64,000 nucleotides of DNA from Gerris lacustris (GCA_951217055.1 OX578277.1:63086388-63150387), one strand, 5' to 3'. Shown: positions 19,355 through 31,801, numbered from the stretch's first letter. Notes: a model not told the origin generated them from the letters alone. Made by a program: numbers and translations.

Positions 19355-20449
19355 ATGACTTTTAACAAACAATATTACACTACTAATAAAGGCCTAGCCA
19401 TGGGATCCCCGTTAAGTCCACTCTTAGCGGATCTCTTCATGAATCATATAGAAACAACCATATTTAAATCAAAACACACTTTACTACAACAAATAACATA
19501 CTGGTACAGATATGTTGATGATGTACTATGCCTCTGGACCGGCACAGAGAGACAATTAAACAACTTTCTTCATTATCTCAATAACTTACATAATAACATA
19601 AAATTCACCCTAGAAACAGAAGTTAATGGTATAATAAATTTTCTAGACCTTTCCATATATAAACAAAATAATAAACACACATTTAAAATTTACCGGAAAC
19701 AAACGTTTACAGACACAATAATACACAATACATCTAACACTCACTACAAACATAAGATGGCGACCTTCCACAGTATGATCCACAGAGCTGTTAACATCCC
19801 CATGAATAATAAAGACTTCGAAAACGAAATTAAAACAATAAAGGCAATAGCCAAAAATAATGGATATAACACTAATATAATAAATGACATACTGAATAAA
19901 AAATTAGAAAGAAAGGCTATTAATCTAAGCATACAACTAGAACCACAAATTAATGATAATAAGAAATGGATAAGCCTGCCATATTTAGGAACAATCTCGG
20001 AAACAATAGGAAATCAGTTGAATAAACTAAACATAAAAACAACTTACAAATCATACACTAATCTTAAGAAGATCATAGGTACACCTGAAGACAAATCTGA
20101 TATACTAGAAAAAAGTGGAGTATACAAACTCACATGTGATACATGCCAAGGAGTATACCTAGGCCAAACAGGAAGACAGCTAAAAACAAGAATAAAAGAA
20201 CACATGCACTCTTGGAACACTAAAGATAATAAATCTAGCTTCGCGGAACACCTCATAGATAATAACCACTCATTTACTAATAATAGCGTAAAACTCATAC
20301 ACACATGCAACAAAGGAAAACAATTAGATTTATTAGAACAACTAGAAATTAACAGAGCCCTCCAAAATAATAATATAGAATGCTTCAACGATAAAATAAA
20401 CCTTAATATATCACCCCTAGTCAAACCAATAACAAATCCACACGTATAA
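19355..20449 (+). pseudogene. 5'-truncated Penelope RT / GIY-YIG endonuclease ORF
   Basis: 364 residues are open. The KGLAMGSPLSP block (residues 12-22) and YVDD catalytic box (53-56) are RT palm motifs. A linker and thumb follow, then a GIY-YIG endonuclease from about 250: GVYKLT, the CDTC pair (261-264) typical of Penelope endonucleases, VYLGQTGRQLKTR and HLIDNNHSF. The N-terminal RT fingers and upstream domain are absent, so the element is 5'-truncated; full Penelope ORFs are roughly twice as long. The first ATG at 19355 is internal to the RT and not a real start. The host would use the intact enzyme for target-primed reverse transcription. Confidence 0.85.
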
Positions 20450-20759
20450 CAACTTCATGTCCTTAATTCAGAAGCCTCCTAGCATTTTAAATCAACAATG
20501 TTATTATATTTATTGAAATGTATTATATGTGTTATATTTTTTCTTTTAGTTAAACATGTAAAATTTGCTAGGAAGTTATCAACCCAGGTACAATGAGGGT
20601 GAAATTCCACCGCAATAATCCCAACTCCTCTGATCCTAGACGCAGAGATAATTCCTCTTTTGCCGATACCCAACTACCGACCTCCCCCTCCCACACCATG
20701 TACCCCAAACCCCTCGTCCTTTAACCTTTATATACTATTCCGAACTTGTAAAATTACCA

Positions 20760-20800
20760 TTACACTGATGATGACTGAATAAGTCGAAACCGGTATGTAA
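20760..20800 (+). ncRNA. Hammerhead ribozyme (type I, minimal, Penelope-associated)
   Basis: Stem I TTACA (20760-20764) pairs with TGTAA (20796-20800). The core CTGATGA spans 20765-20771. Stem II GACT (20773-20776) pairs with AGTC (20782-20785), closed by GAATA. GAAA spans 20786-20789. Stem III is the palindrome ACCGGT (20789-20794). The predicted cleavage is after A20795. All conserved core positions are present. A very short palindromic stem III is characteristic of Penelope hammerheads thought to act as dimers. It lies 311 bases after the ORF stop, in the pseudo-LTR-like region. Confidence 0.88.
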
Positions 20801-20860
20801 GTCAAAATATATTTATGGTTTGACAATAAAATTATTGAACAAGTAAAAGTGTTTTCTTTT

Positions 20861-21480
20861 CTTATCAATTTTTTTCAATGTAATTTTTCAATTCCTCAAG
20901 GAAGGAGGCCTTCAGTGATCTTAATATATTATTATTTTTTCATTTCCATGTACATATTGCTTATATCCAAATATTAATAAAGTTTTTAAATAATCTAACT
21001 AGCATATCTAATGAAATCATACATAAATACTATAAAATAGAATACACTATATAGAATAAAAGATTAGAAAAAAGATTATCAAAACAAAAAAATATTTATA
21101 TAAAAAAATAGAAAATATAAGTGACTTATTTGTTCAAAGCTGTACTGCTTTTAGCCTATTTAAATCATCTCATGTGTAACTTGATAGTAATTAATAAATT
21201 CTATATAATATAATATGAACAAATATAATCATATACAAATACAACAGAATAAACTATAGAGAAAAAAATATAAAGTATCAATAAATGTTTAACCAGACAA
21301 CAAAACGAAAATTTAAAAATGAAAAATTAAGTGAGATATAAAACAATGTTATTTATGTACATAATATTATACACTAAAAAATATGCGAGGTTTTGAAAAG
21401 TTTGAAGAATGCGATTTGTGTTATAGTTATTTATTTAATAAAAACACTCAAACATTGTGCATTACTTTTAGTTTTTTAAG
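20861..21480. other. AT-rich intergenic sequence
   Basis: No ORF, terminal repeat or RNA gene is seen. Confidence 0.3.
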
Positions 21481-21499
21481 TCAATCAATGTGATATAGT

Positions 21500-21864
21500 T
21501 AGATTGGGAGGGGGGTATTCGTAGGGGGGTATTTCGTAGTGGTGGAACTACTAATTCAACAAAGCAGCTGCCCCCCCCCCCCTCCCCCTAGACCCAATAG
21601 AGTAAAAAAAAAAAAAAAAAAAATACCCCCGTTTTTTTTTAATACAATTTTTTTGCATTCACCTCATATTCAATTTCACCTCATAAATGCGTTAAAGCGC
21701 TGTTTTGAGAGGTCATATTTTCAAAATTTTCCGGGGGAGGCCCTCCCCCAGACCCCCCGCTTATGAGTAAATACAATTTTGTTTAACTTAATAATTTAGA
21801 GGGGGTCGGCGAAATTGTCTACCTAAAAAGGGGGTCGCAGTGTCTAAAAGGTTGAGAACCCCTG
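21500..21864. repeat. Low-complexity repeat with hAT-like right end
   Basis: Poly-C (12-13 bases near 21570), a run of A (about 19 near 21605) and G-rich stretches surround GGGGGAGGCCCTCCCCC. The right end AAAGGTTGAGAACCCCTG (21847-21864) is the reverse of the CAGGGGTTCTCAACC terminus common in hAT MITEs. No left mate was identified. Confidence 0.4.
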
Positions 21865-24800
21865 CCCTAGATGCTCTAAGCAAAAAGGAAAAATGAATAG
21901 AATAATAAATACTCGATTTAAAGAGCATTAGCTTAGTCTCTGATTGGAGCGCTTAAATTTCACACTAATGTCACGGGTAATCAGCTAGCTATCAAAAAAA
22001 AGGCAAATTAATCAATACTTATTATCAAGCATAACGTCGTGAGTCGAGGTTCGTCTAAACATAATATAAATATATTTAACTAAAATATAAAAAAAAAATC
22101 CGAAGGACATAAAAAGATAGAAACAAAGACTTGTAGTAATAGAGAAGTATTCGTGGAACTTACCCGACATCCCACACCTGCAATCGAATTCAAATAAAAA
22201 TAAAAAAAAAACATTAATTTAACACTATCCCTTCCGGTTTCTCGTTTAAATGAAGCAATTATTTTTGTTGTTGGGTTTTTTCTCTAACGTTTATACTGAA
22301 TTCTGGGAAAAATGAGATAGAAGAAAGAAAGTAAAATAATCCAACTTTTCAGAAGACAACAAAAAAGGCATATTCTGCCTGAAACAAAAACAGCGAAAAT
22401 CATAACACTAAGAATTTTGGAGTTGAGTCACTTTTAAAGTACTAAGAGTTTTTGATTCATCATGAATAATAATATGTTCTCAGAAAAAGTAAACAAAAAT
22501 TAAGAATGTAAAAAAAAGTGAAAAAATTAAAGAAGTAGAGGTTACAAAGCCTATACGATAACCACAATAGAACCAACAATAAAGATATAACTTTTATTTT
22601 TGAATCACTTTGATTATACGGAAATGCCTTAGCTAAAAACAATAGTTTTTTATTTAGAATAACATGAAATTCTCTCTTATTACTATCTTTATAGTTTTGA
22701 CTGTAAACACATTAGTAATTATAAATGATTCTAAATAGAAAAATGAGATTGAATCAAATACCTGTAATCTCTGAGGTGTTCTTTCAATTCCGTCTTAAGT
22801 GTCCTTTTTTCTATGGATTCTTCAAATTATTTTATTATTATCACAAAATAAACTTGGAAATATAGTATCGCCAATAAAAACCATTCTATTTATATCTTAG
22901 AATTAGGAGAAGATTTTACACGGATAAAAGAATAATGTGAATATTAACCATGTATTAAGATTTAATTGTCGATTTCGAATACTTTTATCAATATCAAAGT
23001 GAATTCATAGGAAGATTCCACGGAGATTAATATTATTTTCAAAAAGACCCGTAATTAAAACAAATATGGCCGACTGGTAAGCACTATACATAAAATTATG
23101 CAAAAACTTTCATTACCACTAACAGACTAACACCACCAACTCAACAAAAATAAAATAAAATAATATTTATAAAAATCGGTATAAATAGTAAATATTAACG
23201 TATTCTAAATAACAACTCTAATTATGATATATAAATATTTTTTTGTTAGAACATTAAAGAAAACTAAAATGTTTAGCTATTTCTTTATTTAGACTTTTTT
23301 ATGTGTTATTGGTATAACCTTTACGTTTTCGTAATGTTACACAAGAAAAATTCCCTTTGTTTACATAAGTTCAAATGAATAATTAACGTTTAAAAGAAAG
23401 GAGTTAAGAAATAGCGGTTAATTTAAATAATAATTTAGTTTTGATCTATTTAAATACTGTGTATAAAGGGTAAGAAATTTTCTCTTTTTTAACATAACGT
23501 AAAACAAGCTTTCACAAGTCTTCCTTTTCCATTTTCAAACCAACTCCCTTTATTGATAGTGATAGCTAAAATATATCAATTATAATTGATTTAAAATTAA
23601 CTTATACGTTAAACTTATCTCATTGTATAAATTTTAAACTGCTCAAGATCTGCTTTTGTAGCCAGTATGCAACTTCAGTAGGCGAGCTAATTGTATTTGG
23701 AGTAGGTTTTAGATTGCACGGTGTCTATTGCTTAATAATAATCTTACAATCACCTATAATCTTACAACACCACACGACCACTCTATTGTAAATATAGTGA
23801 ATAATTATAGAACGAGGATAGGGAGGCTCCATTTCAAACACTCGTGCTTTGAAAAGTTCGTTTGTTTGTGTGTTTGTCTAACGATAGCTGGCGTAAAAGT
23901 GACATTCGGCTTATAGGTGGATCTCAGCATTTTCGACAACTGTAGCTATAGTTTTTGGAATTTTCATACTTAATTTTTTTAAGATGGCACCCAATATGGT
24001 GGTCGACTAAACAACAGTTTTTAGTCAGTATGACTTGTTATACATTAATTTAAAGGTCTTGAAAAATAAGAAAAGAATATGCAACTTTTAAAAATTCACA
24101 CTTAATATTTTCAAGATGACGGTAAATATAGTGTACGACTAGCAAAAAAACGTTTTAATCAGCTTCACCATGAAATACTCGTTTTAAAGGTCTTTAAAAA
24201 GGAAAAAAAAAAGAAGGAAATGTAACTATTTAGGCTGAAAGCTGCTATGTATAGAATTATATTAAATTTAATTTTAATTGAATAATTGAATCAAAATTAA
24301 ATTTAAATTAAATTAATTCAAATAAATTACAACAGTATCAATTTACATAGAAAGACGTTCTATTCCTTTTACCTCCATAGACGTTCCTACGTCTAACATA
24401 TACTTGGCAAGTCGAACCTCAATGAGCGTTACAGATCAAAAACTGATGGTGACCTTATGAAGGCCGAAAGCTGCTTTGTATAATAAACCAATATCAATTT
24501 ACGTGGAGAGACAATTTATTTTATTACATGTATCTATTTTTTAAAAATATCCATTTTTTGCCGGCATTTAAACAAATATCGCCGAAATGTTGGGATTGAA
24601 AAAAAGTTTATGCTTTTAAAATAGCATGTTACATATAATTTTACATATAATTTTTCGCCTGACGGTCCAGTGACCAAGGCTGTCGTTTTGTGAACCACAA
24701 TATTGTATACGGAATTTATTTTTGTAATAAATAAACGATTATTATTATTATATAATTTTAAAGCTCTTTTCAGGTAGATTAACAATACGTCAGTTTTTCC

Positions 24801-25610
24801 CCGAGGCGTGTTGAAAACAAATATGGTATAAAAAAAGAGCTCAATGCAAATTTTTATACGCGAGTTCTTTAGGTGTGTACACCGCATCACTAGTATGATC
24901 ATTTTTTTTTTTTTTTAATCATGACCAACTGCGATGACGAAGCCTAAACCTAAACATATCGACATGGTCGATCATAAAGATATCGTCGAAGTATGCTTGT
25001 TTATCTTAAGCTAATCTTCAAAACTACAGGATTTATTTCGATGGAACTTTTACAAATGTATACGTTGTCAGGATTAATCTGGTGCGTAGGTTTCCGCTTG
25101 AGTCGTAATTCGTAATAAATAGCTTTGTTTTCCGTTAAAATCTGCGTTACAAAGGGGTTGAATTCCGACTTACGCTTCCATTACTGGAAGCATCTTCAGG
25201 GGTGCGGTGCATAATGATGTTAACTTGAAGCAACAACAAGATATACGTAGTCTGTCCCAAAAATACGTATAAAAAATTCATATTTTTTTTTATTTTCCAT
25301 TTAATCATTTAAAACAATTTTGTCTCCCTCAAAGCACCCCCCCCCCCTGATAAAACGCACTTCGCTCAACGCCGTTTCCATTATTGAAAACATCTTTCAA
25401 AGTCTTCTACTTTAAGGCTCTTTAGCTCCCTCGTCGTCACTGCTTTCATGCCATCCAAGCCCCCCAAAATGGCGCCTCGAAGAAAAATTTTGCACTTTGG
25501 AAACAAAAAAAAAAATCACTTGGTGCCAAATCGGGTGAATATGGGGGCTATTTGGAGCTACGCACCAAAAACTAGCGCACAACCCACGCCGTGTGTTTAT
25601 CATTGCTCTT
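21865..25610. other. AT-rich intergenic sequence
   Basis: No gene is supported. A diverged duplication links about 23975-24080 with 24105-24200 (AAGATGGCACCCAATAT... versus CAAGATGACGGTAAATAT..., each followed by TTTAAAGGTCTT). GGCTGAAAGCTGCT-type blocks at about 24232 and 24465 form another. A homopolymer C run lies near 25340. Confidence 0.3.
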
Positions 25611-26429
25611 TTTAGGGTCCGTAGGCAAAACCTAGGACCCTTATATTTTCCTGCGTGTGTCTGTCCGTCCGCCCGGTCGCCTGCTCTCACGGCTACACCT
25701 TTCGTCCGATCACTTTGAAATTTAGCATGTATGTGTCTTGTACCTACCCACATATATTAAAAATATAGCGACTTAAAAAAATATTTTTTAAAAAAATTAG
25801 GGTAAAAAAACTTAAGAGTTAACATTTTTTTTATTGTGTTTCGACACCGTGAGGGGTATCATATGAAAGGGTACGTCGAGCTGATTACAAAAATATATAA
25901 TTCTTTGGTTATAACTTTGATAGGGCGAGCGTAAGTTTGAAGTGGGTGTGAAAAGTGTCCCCCCCCCCCTTCTATCTCGCTTATGTGAAGTGCAAAATAT
26001 CTGAAAAAATTCCTGAACATTCTTCGACCAAATGTAAAGATACAACTTTTTGAAAATTTCGAAAAAAAATGTTATTTTGGCTGAACTGAACGAGATGATA
26101 CGGTCGAGATTCGCTTGGCGGCACAACTTTGCTTAATTTATACACTTGAGAGATTATATTCCTTTGTCAAACAGTACATTTGTATGATTTAAACATACGA
26201 GAAATTATAAATGTATGATTTGTTCATAGGAGGGTTTATATCCCTTTGTCAAAAAAATACGTTAAGAGTCAAAATACGTTAGAGTCCGCCATATTTTCTA
26301 TAAACCGTATCATATCGTTCAGTTTTACCGTTATTTTATTCATTTTATATGTAAAATATAAAGATATGTGTTCCCCTTTTTTGTCAATTTTTTTTTTTGT
26401 CTTTTTTATGTATAATTTTATTTTTATTT

Positions 26430-26475
26430 TTTAAGTGTCAATTTGGGGTAATATTAACCCCAAATAGACACTTTA
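26430..26475. repeat. Short inverted repeat (hairpin)
   Basis: AAGTGTCAATTTGGGG (26433-26448) is followed after TAATATTA by its near-perfect complement CCCCAAATAGACACTT, giving a 16-bp stem with one mismatch, flanked by A/T-rich complementary runs. Confidence 0.7.
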
Positions 26476-26556
26476 AAAATAAAAATAAAATTATTATTTT
26501 ATTTTTTATTGACAAAATATGTTATTTTTATAATCATGGTCTTTACGATGTATTTA

Positions 26557-26809
26557 TATCGATGGTGCTGGTGCTGCGCCAAAAGGGCCAATCTGCATTT
26601 TGTATTTGAATTCTAAAACTTGAAAAGCTATAATGACAAATTAATATTTGAATGCCTTATTTATAATTTTATTCATTTAAAATATATTTGGCTCCCTATT
26701 AATAAGTCAAAATAACCAAATTTATTATAAATAAAAAAAATGATATTAGTTGTAGATTGGCCCTCGTGGATTTATTCAGATTGGCCCTTTTGGCGCAACA
26801 CCATCGATA
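26557..26809. mobile_element. MITE inserted in family G copy 1
   Basis: Ends are inverted: ATCGATGGTGCTGGTGCTGC at the left and GCGCAACACCATCGAT at the right, with GCGCCAAAAGGGCCAATCTG internal inverted blocks. The paralogous empty site at about 49878 reads ATTTATGGTTG across the junction. The exact duplication is ambiguous because the ends are AT-palindromic. Non-coding. Confidence 0.65.
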
Positions 26810-26886
26810 TGGTTGTAGTCCGGTTCAGTGGCAACAAAATACTTAATAAGTAGTTTGTTTATAAATGCAAGATATACATATACATA

Positions 26887-27825
26887 GACAGAGTGGGTAA
26901 AAAAACCGCACTTCCTTGAAAACTTATAGCCCAGCTTCTATAAGAGATAGAGATATGGGGTTTGCGGGGTCTGAAAACTATACATTCTTCTATTTTAAAT
27001 TTTATATCTAAAAAAAAATCGTCTTAAAAAAAATCGTTGTCCGGGTAGTAATCGTTTTCTGGTATTATAGTTTTGTCCGGGCGCAGTTTTGATAAAATAA
27101 ATTAATTTAAAAAAATAATATTTCACAAAATTACAAATAAAAGCCTATATTACAGATTTACTTGTTGTATGGTTCAATATGTCTCCTTGTTCATTTACGA
27201 CAACCTTCACTCTCCTTCTCCAGTGGGATATGGCCCCAGCAATAATTGATCGACGCATATCATCCCAAGCACGAAGAATCCTCTTTCGAGTTCACCATCG
27301 TTCTTTATTCTGCCTCCCACGTACACTCTTTCTAACCAGCCCAAGACAGAGTAGTAATCAATTAGATTTAAGCCTGGACGTTGGGCGGCCACTCGTCAGG
27401 TCGAATTAAGTCTGGGCAATTCACTTGCAAGTATTGGATGGGACCATCTTTCATAAACGTGTAATTTGGCAATTGAGCTTTAATTTTAGGCAACATTATG
27501 CTTATCCCATCTTCAATGTTTGTTATAACACTGAGAGACTCCTCCCACTTACCTACAAAGAACCCCGATTCCGCCATATGGTTATTTATTCTATCAAAAC
27601 AAAAATACCAGACAAAGATTAATACTCGGACATAAGTACGACTTTTCTTAAGATCCTAATTGAAACCGTCATTACATGGCTTTTATCCAATAGTTAGTTA
27701 AGCTATAAATATGAAATTTAAAGTAGAAGAATGACTTCAGACCCTGCAAACCCCATATCTCTATATTTACAGAATCCGAACTATAAGTGTTCAAAAAAGT
27801 GCGGTTTTTTTTGGCCCATCCTGTT
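26887..27825 (-). mobile_element. Degenerate Tc1/mariner-type transposon
   Basis: Inverted ends of about 115 bp (left ACAGAGTGGG...CCGCACTTCCTTGAA, right the complement of ACAGGATGGG...CCGCACTTTTTTGAA) are bounded by TA on both sides (26885-26886 and 27826-27827). At 939 bp it is shorter than intact elements of ~1.3 kb. The interior carries transposase remnants on the minus strand. Confidence 0.75.
27207..27577 (-). pseudogene. Broken mariner-like transposase, C-terminal part
   Basis: Two minus-strand frames meet at about 27370-27390. The upstream frame reads ...RPDEWPPNVQA and the downstream one ...LNLIDYYSVLGWLERV. Together these match the conserved WPP-(N/Q)-SPDLNP-(L/I)DY-x-(V/I)W block around the last catalytic Asp of mariner-type DDE/D transposases, with a frameshift and substitutions. 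The N-terminal DNA-binding domain and first catalytic Asp are not identifiable. Inactive. Confidence 0.65.
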
Positions 27826-27829
27826 TATC

Positions 27830-29460
27830 TTGTTGTTGCTTTGAAGGTAGCATCAGGGGTGCCCCGCATGCATTGGGGGGGGGGGGCATGTGTTTATTAA
27901 ATAGGAGTACTGGGTGACCCACGATAAAATGTCATAACGAAACTGGCGAATTCTATGGGTCAAATGCAACCAAAAATGTCGAGTAAGCATAATATCGAGA
28001 TATCGATTTATTTTTTTTTTTTATAGTTGTTCACGAAAATTCTCAAAAATGCCTAATATCTCAAAAAATAAATTAAATAAAGAAATTGGGCTAAGGAACA
28101 ATTTTAAAGAGCATTAAAAACCCTTTCAGAATCACTCATTTATTTAGCTGTTAAGCATCTTTTAAATCCTGTTAAATTTGGAAATTCGTATTTTTTTAAA
28201 TTCGACTACGAAATTCCAGAGGTTTCTACTCTTAATTGAGGGATGCTAGAAGTGTGGCAATTTGAGGAAAAACTTCTGGGTTCCATAAGCTTTCAAATGG
28301 AATAATAAAAGTTTAAGATCAACGGACTAGTTTTTGAATAATGCTGGATTGAATCTTACCAGACGTGAAATGTTTTTGTCAGAATCACAACCAATTCTTG
28401 TAAAAAAATGTTGTTGGGTTCCCCCAACAAAAACACAACATTTCGGCTTCTTATATGAAATTTAAAGCCGAACAAAAAAGTTCCTCAACATGGATCCATA
28501 ACAGCTTCGTTTTCGAGATATTCGCAGAAAATATTTAAACAAATATCATTTTTGGACTTTTTTGTTAATATTCTCAAAAACTACACTTCTTACCATAAAA
28601 CACCTTGAAGTAAATCTTGTAGGGTCGAATTACACTAATTTTAGTTCTCTACACAAAATCTTTTAAAATTGAGCGTTGATGGAGTTCACCTTAATGGATT
28701 GACCTTATTGGATTAATAAAGGGACAGGGACGTAGAAATTTGAAATATCGCTGAAAATCAGGGGTTTGTTTTGTCGTACAGCGCTAGGAAGGGTGTCTTC
28801 AACGAAACATTATATTTTTTTACGGCAGAATAATGAGGCATTATAAAACTAATTTTGGACAGGAAAATGTAATTTTACTTCCTATGCAGTAAAATTGTTA
28901 TTTTTATAATGTTGGCAATAACAGTTTATATTATTATCTCTGTCTTATAACATTATATTATAATAGTTTCATAAGTAATGTTAAATAAAGTTTTTATTTA
29001 TAAATTTTTTGTTTGTATTTATTAATTCTGTTTAATGAGTTCAATAAATAGTACATCTTTAACTTGAGTAACTGGCTACACTGCAGCTTCGTGTGAACAT
29101 GCATATTATTATTCATATTCAAGTCATAATATAGATTAGGTCCAGCTGATGCTTTTCTTGATTTATCCTCATTAATTCTTTTCTTAATTTATTAAAATAT
29201 GAGCCCTTTGGCCCGTGGCAATGGGCTTAATTTTATATTTATAAAAAAAAGTAAATTAATTTAGATGTCTACTAGGATAAGTTTTTATATGTCTCTTTCA
29301 AGATCAACAAATCAAAATAAACATTTATTTTTATTGGAATAAATGTGGTCATAGCTTAGCAAGCTTGTTGCTCATGTTGTAGGGGTTGGTCACTTAAAAA
29401 TATTGAGCAGAACCAAAGTTAAACATTTTTATAAAACATCACTGGGAAGTACTTGCGTCC
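27830..29460. other. Intergenic, no gene seen
   Basis: Contains a 12-base G run near 27880. The sequence is AT-rich with no terminal repeats I could pair and no credible ORF. Confidence 0.3.
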
Positions 29461-29466
29461 AAGTAC

Positions 29467-30513
29467 TTTTTAGGGTTTTGTAGATGATAAGCATACCCAT
29501 TATGAAATATGTAATGATTTTTTTTCTTCGATCTCAAGAGTCCCGGGTTCGATCCCCCGGGGGGTCACAATGACCCCCCGGGCCCCCCCCCCCCGGATCT
29601 TTGTGTCGTTTTATCGGTAATAACTAAAAGATAAATTACATTCTACAGGAAATTTTCATCGCCCCACAATAAGGTATTAGCATGAATTATTTCGAAATTT
29701 TAGGACCAGGCGTTATATAGTGGTTGGGGGGATATCTTAGGGTAAATTTTGATTTATTTAACCAATAAGGAATGCAACATTTAAAAAAGCAAATATATAT
29801 TTGTAACTTAAGATTCAGCAGCTTTCATTTGATACCTACTCGAAACTTTAAAAAAATATAAATTTCTGAGTTTACCAATTTTTGCGACTTGCGCATGCGC
29901 ATATTTAATTTTTAAATAGGTATAACCATGAAATGTATAACCATGAAATTAATTATAAGCATATTTAATTCATAAGGTATAACCTTATTCATAAGGAATT
30001 ATTTATTCATAAGGTGGTTGGGGGGAGATTTTTTTGGGGTATATTTTGATATTTTTACCCAATAAGGAATGCAACATTTAAAAAAGCATATATATATATA
30101 TATTTGCGTCCTACTCTTCAGCAGTTTTAATTTGATACCCCACTCGAAAATTAAAAAAACATAAGTTTTTGAGTTTCCGCATGCGCAGTGGCGTAACTAT
30201 GGGCCCGCATTGCGGCCCCATCCAATTTAAAAAAATCCAATTTACTCATGCCGATGGGATATAAAGGATAAAGGCCCTTTTTTTCTCATAAATTTTCTTT
30301 TGGAAGGGGCCCCCAAAATTTCTTGGTGGGAGGGCCCCACTACCCTAGCTACACCACTGCGCATGCGTATATTTAATTTTGAACTTCTGTATATTTTTCC
30401 TGTGGTTGGGTCAAAAAGGCACCATGTGTGGGCCTATGAACCAAAGAGCGACGGACAGACGGACACATCACCCTGCATAGGGGTTTTGAGAAGTATCTAC
30501 AAAACCCTAAAAA
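29467..30513. mobile_element. Repeat family E copy 1, TIR element with internal ~230-350-bp units
   Basis: Ends TTTTTAGGGTTTTGTAGA (29467) and TCTACAAAACCCTAAAAA (30496-30513) are perfect 18-bp inverted repeats. Internal units share GTTATATAGTGGTTGGGG, AATAAGGAATGCAACATTTA, CAGCAGCTTTCATTTGATAC and GACTTGCGCATGCGCATATT. The right part has GAGCGACGGACAGACGGAC. Related copies lie at 36230-36578 and 45768-46638. No transposase is seen and no clear target duplication was identified. A hAT MITE is nested at 30186-30359. Confidence 0.65.
30186..30359. mobile_element. hAT MITE of the CAGTGGCGTA family
   Basis: Starts CAGTGGCGTAACTATGGGCC and ends CTAGCTACACCACTG. The 8-bp duplication CGCATGCG flanks it exactly (30178-30185 and 30360-30367). 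It is inserted in a repeat-family E unit at the GCGCATGCGCATATT motif. Non-coding, 174 bp. Confidence 0.85.
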
Positions 30514-31669
30514 ATGAAGACATTTCATAACCATGTCGGTTATTTATATTTTACATTGAAACTATGGTTCAGAATGAAAATGTCCTTTTCCAAATCCGAA
30601 TCTGAAGTCAAAATTTCTCCTTTACGTACCTACAGTTTTCCCGGAAAATGCGCCTAAAGTTTAAATATTGAGCTTTTGAATACCTTTAAACTATGGGGAA
30701 CATGAATCTAAAGTCTTACTTATGCTGACCTTGCTTTTTTTAAGAAAATTTAAAAATAAGAATTAAAAATAATCTATTTTTTCCTCATATTGAGTCTTTG
30801 TATTACTTTAAATTTTTTTTAGTTATATAACCAATGTTTTGTATTTTTCTGGTTTTTACAATTTATGTGACCGAGGGGGGGGGGGGGTTGCACAAGACAC
30901 ATTTGGGAGGGGGGGGGGGATACTAATAATGTATTTCATTACACCCTATCAAGTATTCATGTCATATACTTATTTTCAGGCCCGTGGAGAGCCGTAGCGG
31001 GCCCCACGGCTATTATGGGCCTCTCTTTTTACTCGTTTTTATTCGTCATTTTGGGACTTTACACTAATAACTTGTGTATTGAATTTTTCAACTCTTATAA
31101 TATGCTCTATTTTATATTTATTGTAAGTACTACTAATAAACTCCTATTACTGATAACTGCAGACATACTACTGATAAACCAAAGTAAAACCAACTCATTT
31201 TGAAGAATACAACTATTTTACCGCAGTAATGTTAAAAAAACCAATTATGATTTAAATTAATATGGGTATATGAGTCATAATTATGACCTAAAATTAGACA
31301 AAATTGTTTGAAAACATTTATAATTTCTTAGTCCTCAACAAAAACACAATCTGGACTTAAAAAAGTCCTATAACTGTAAAATGTTGTTTACGTTCATTTA
31401 CGTTTCATACAATTTTATTTAATATATTGCTAGGGAGCTCTGCCCCCTGCTCGCTTCGCTCGATAAACCCCCGAAAAGCGGCCTATTTTTTTTCCTACTT
31501 GATTTTAGAGAAATTATATATGTATGATTTGTTCATAGGAGAGTTTATATCCCTTTGTCTAAAAATATGTTGGAGTACAGAAAAGGGTACACAAAATTAA
31601 GGTTTTTAATATAATATACGGGATTTTATCACCTAACCTCAAAGTGGGGGCACGTACAATCCGATTTTA

Positions 31670-31801
31670 CCAGAAATCAGTGGAAGGTATAAAATCTAGA
31701 TATTCTCTCATAGTAAAATTATTTAAATGTTTCTTGATGGTAGTTTACAAACTTATCAAATTAAAATAACACTCCGTAGCAAAGAACGGGTATCCAGCTA
31801 G
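31670..31801 (+). mobile_element. Helitron-like 3' end, copy 1
   Basis: Shares AAAATCTAGATATTCTC, GGTAGTTTACAAACTTATCAAATTAAAATAACAC-type blocks and a terminal GGGTATCCAGCTAG with 33900-34027. It ends CTAG (31798-31801) followed by T, the Helitron insertion context. The subterminal hairpin is degraded here. The 5' end was not found. Confidence 0.4.

Larger units (their letters stand above)
18511..20860 (+). mobile_element. Penelope-like retroelement, 5'-truncated with inverted head copy
   Basis: A forward copy (about 19339 to 20860) encodes the C-terminal half of an RT plus GIY-YIG endonuclease and a ribozyme-bearing 3' region. A minus-strand partial copy (18511-19338) repeats the segment 19801-20629 in reverse (coordinate sum about 39141). 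Head-joined inverted partial copies are typical of Penelope-like elements. The arms differ at only a few positions, so insertion is fairly recent. Confidence 0.85.
25611..26870 (+). repeat. Dispersed repeat family G, copy 1
   Basis: Starts TTTAGGGTCCGTAGGCAAAA, then a GTGTGTCTGTCCGTCCG stretch. The sequence through ATATGAAAGGGTACGT, TCTATCTCGCTTATGTGAAG and CATTCTTCGACCAAA recurs in the same order at 49363-49925. Copy 1 is interrupted by extra sequence including a MITE at 26557-26809 that copy 2 lacks. Non-coding. Confidence 0.65.

Noticed and set aside
25412..25753. 113-aa minus-strand ORF
   Set aside because: Covers the start of dispersed repeat family G including its GTCTGTCCGTCC tract; not a gene.
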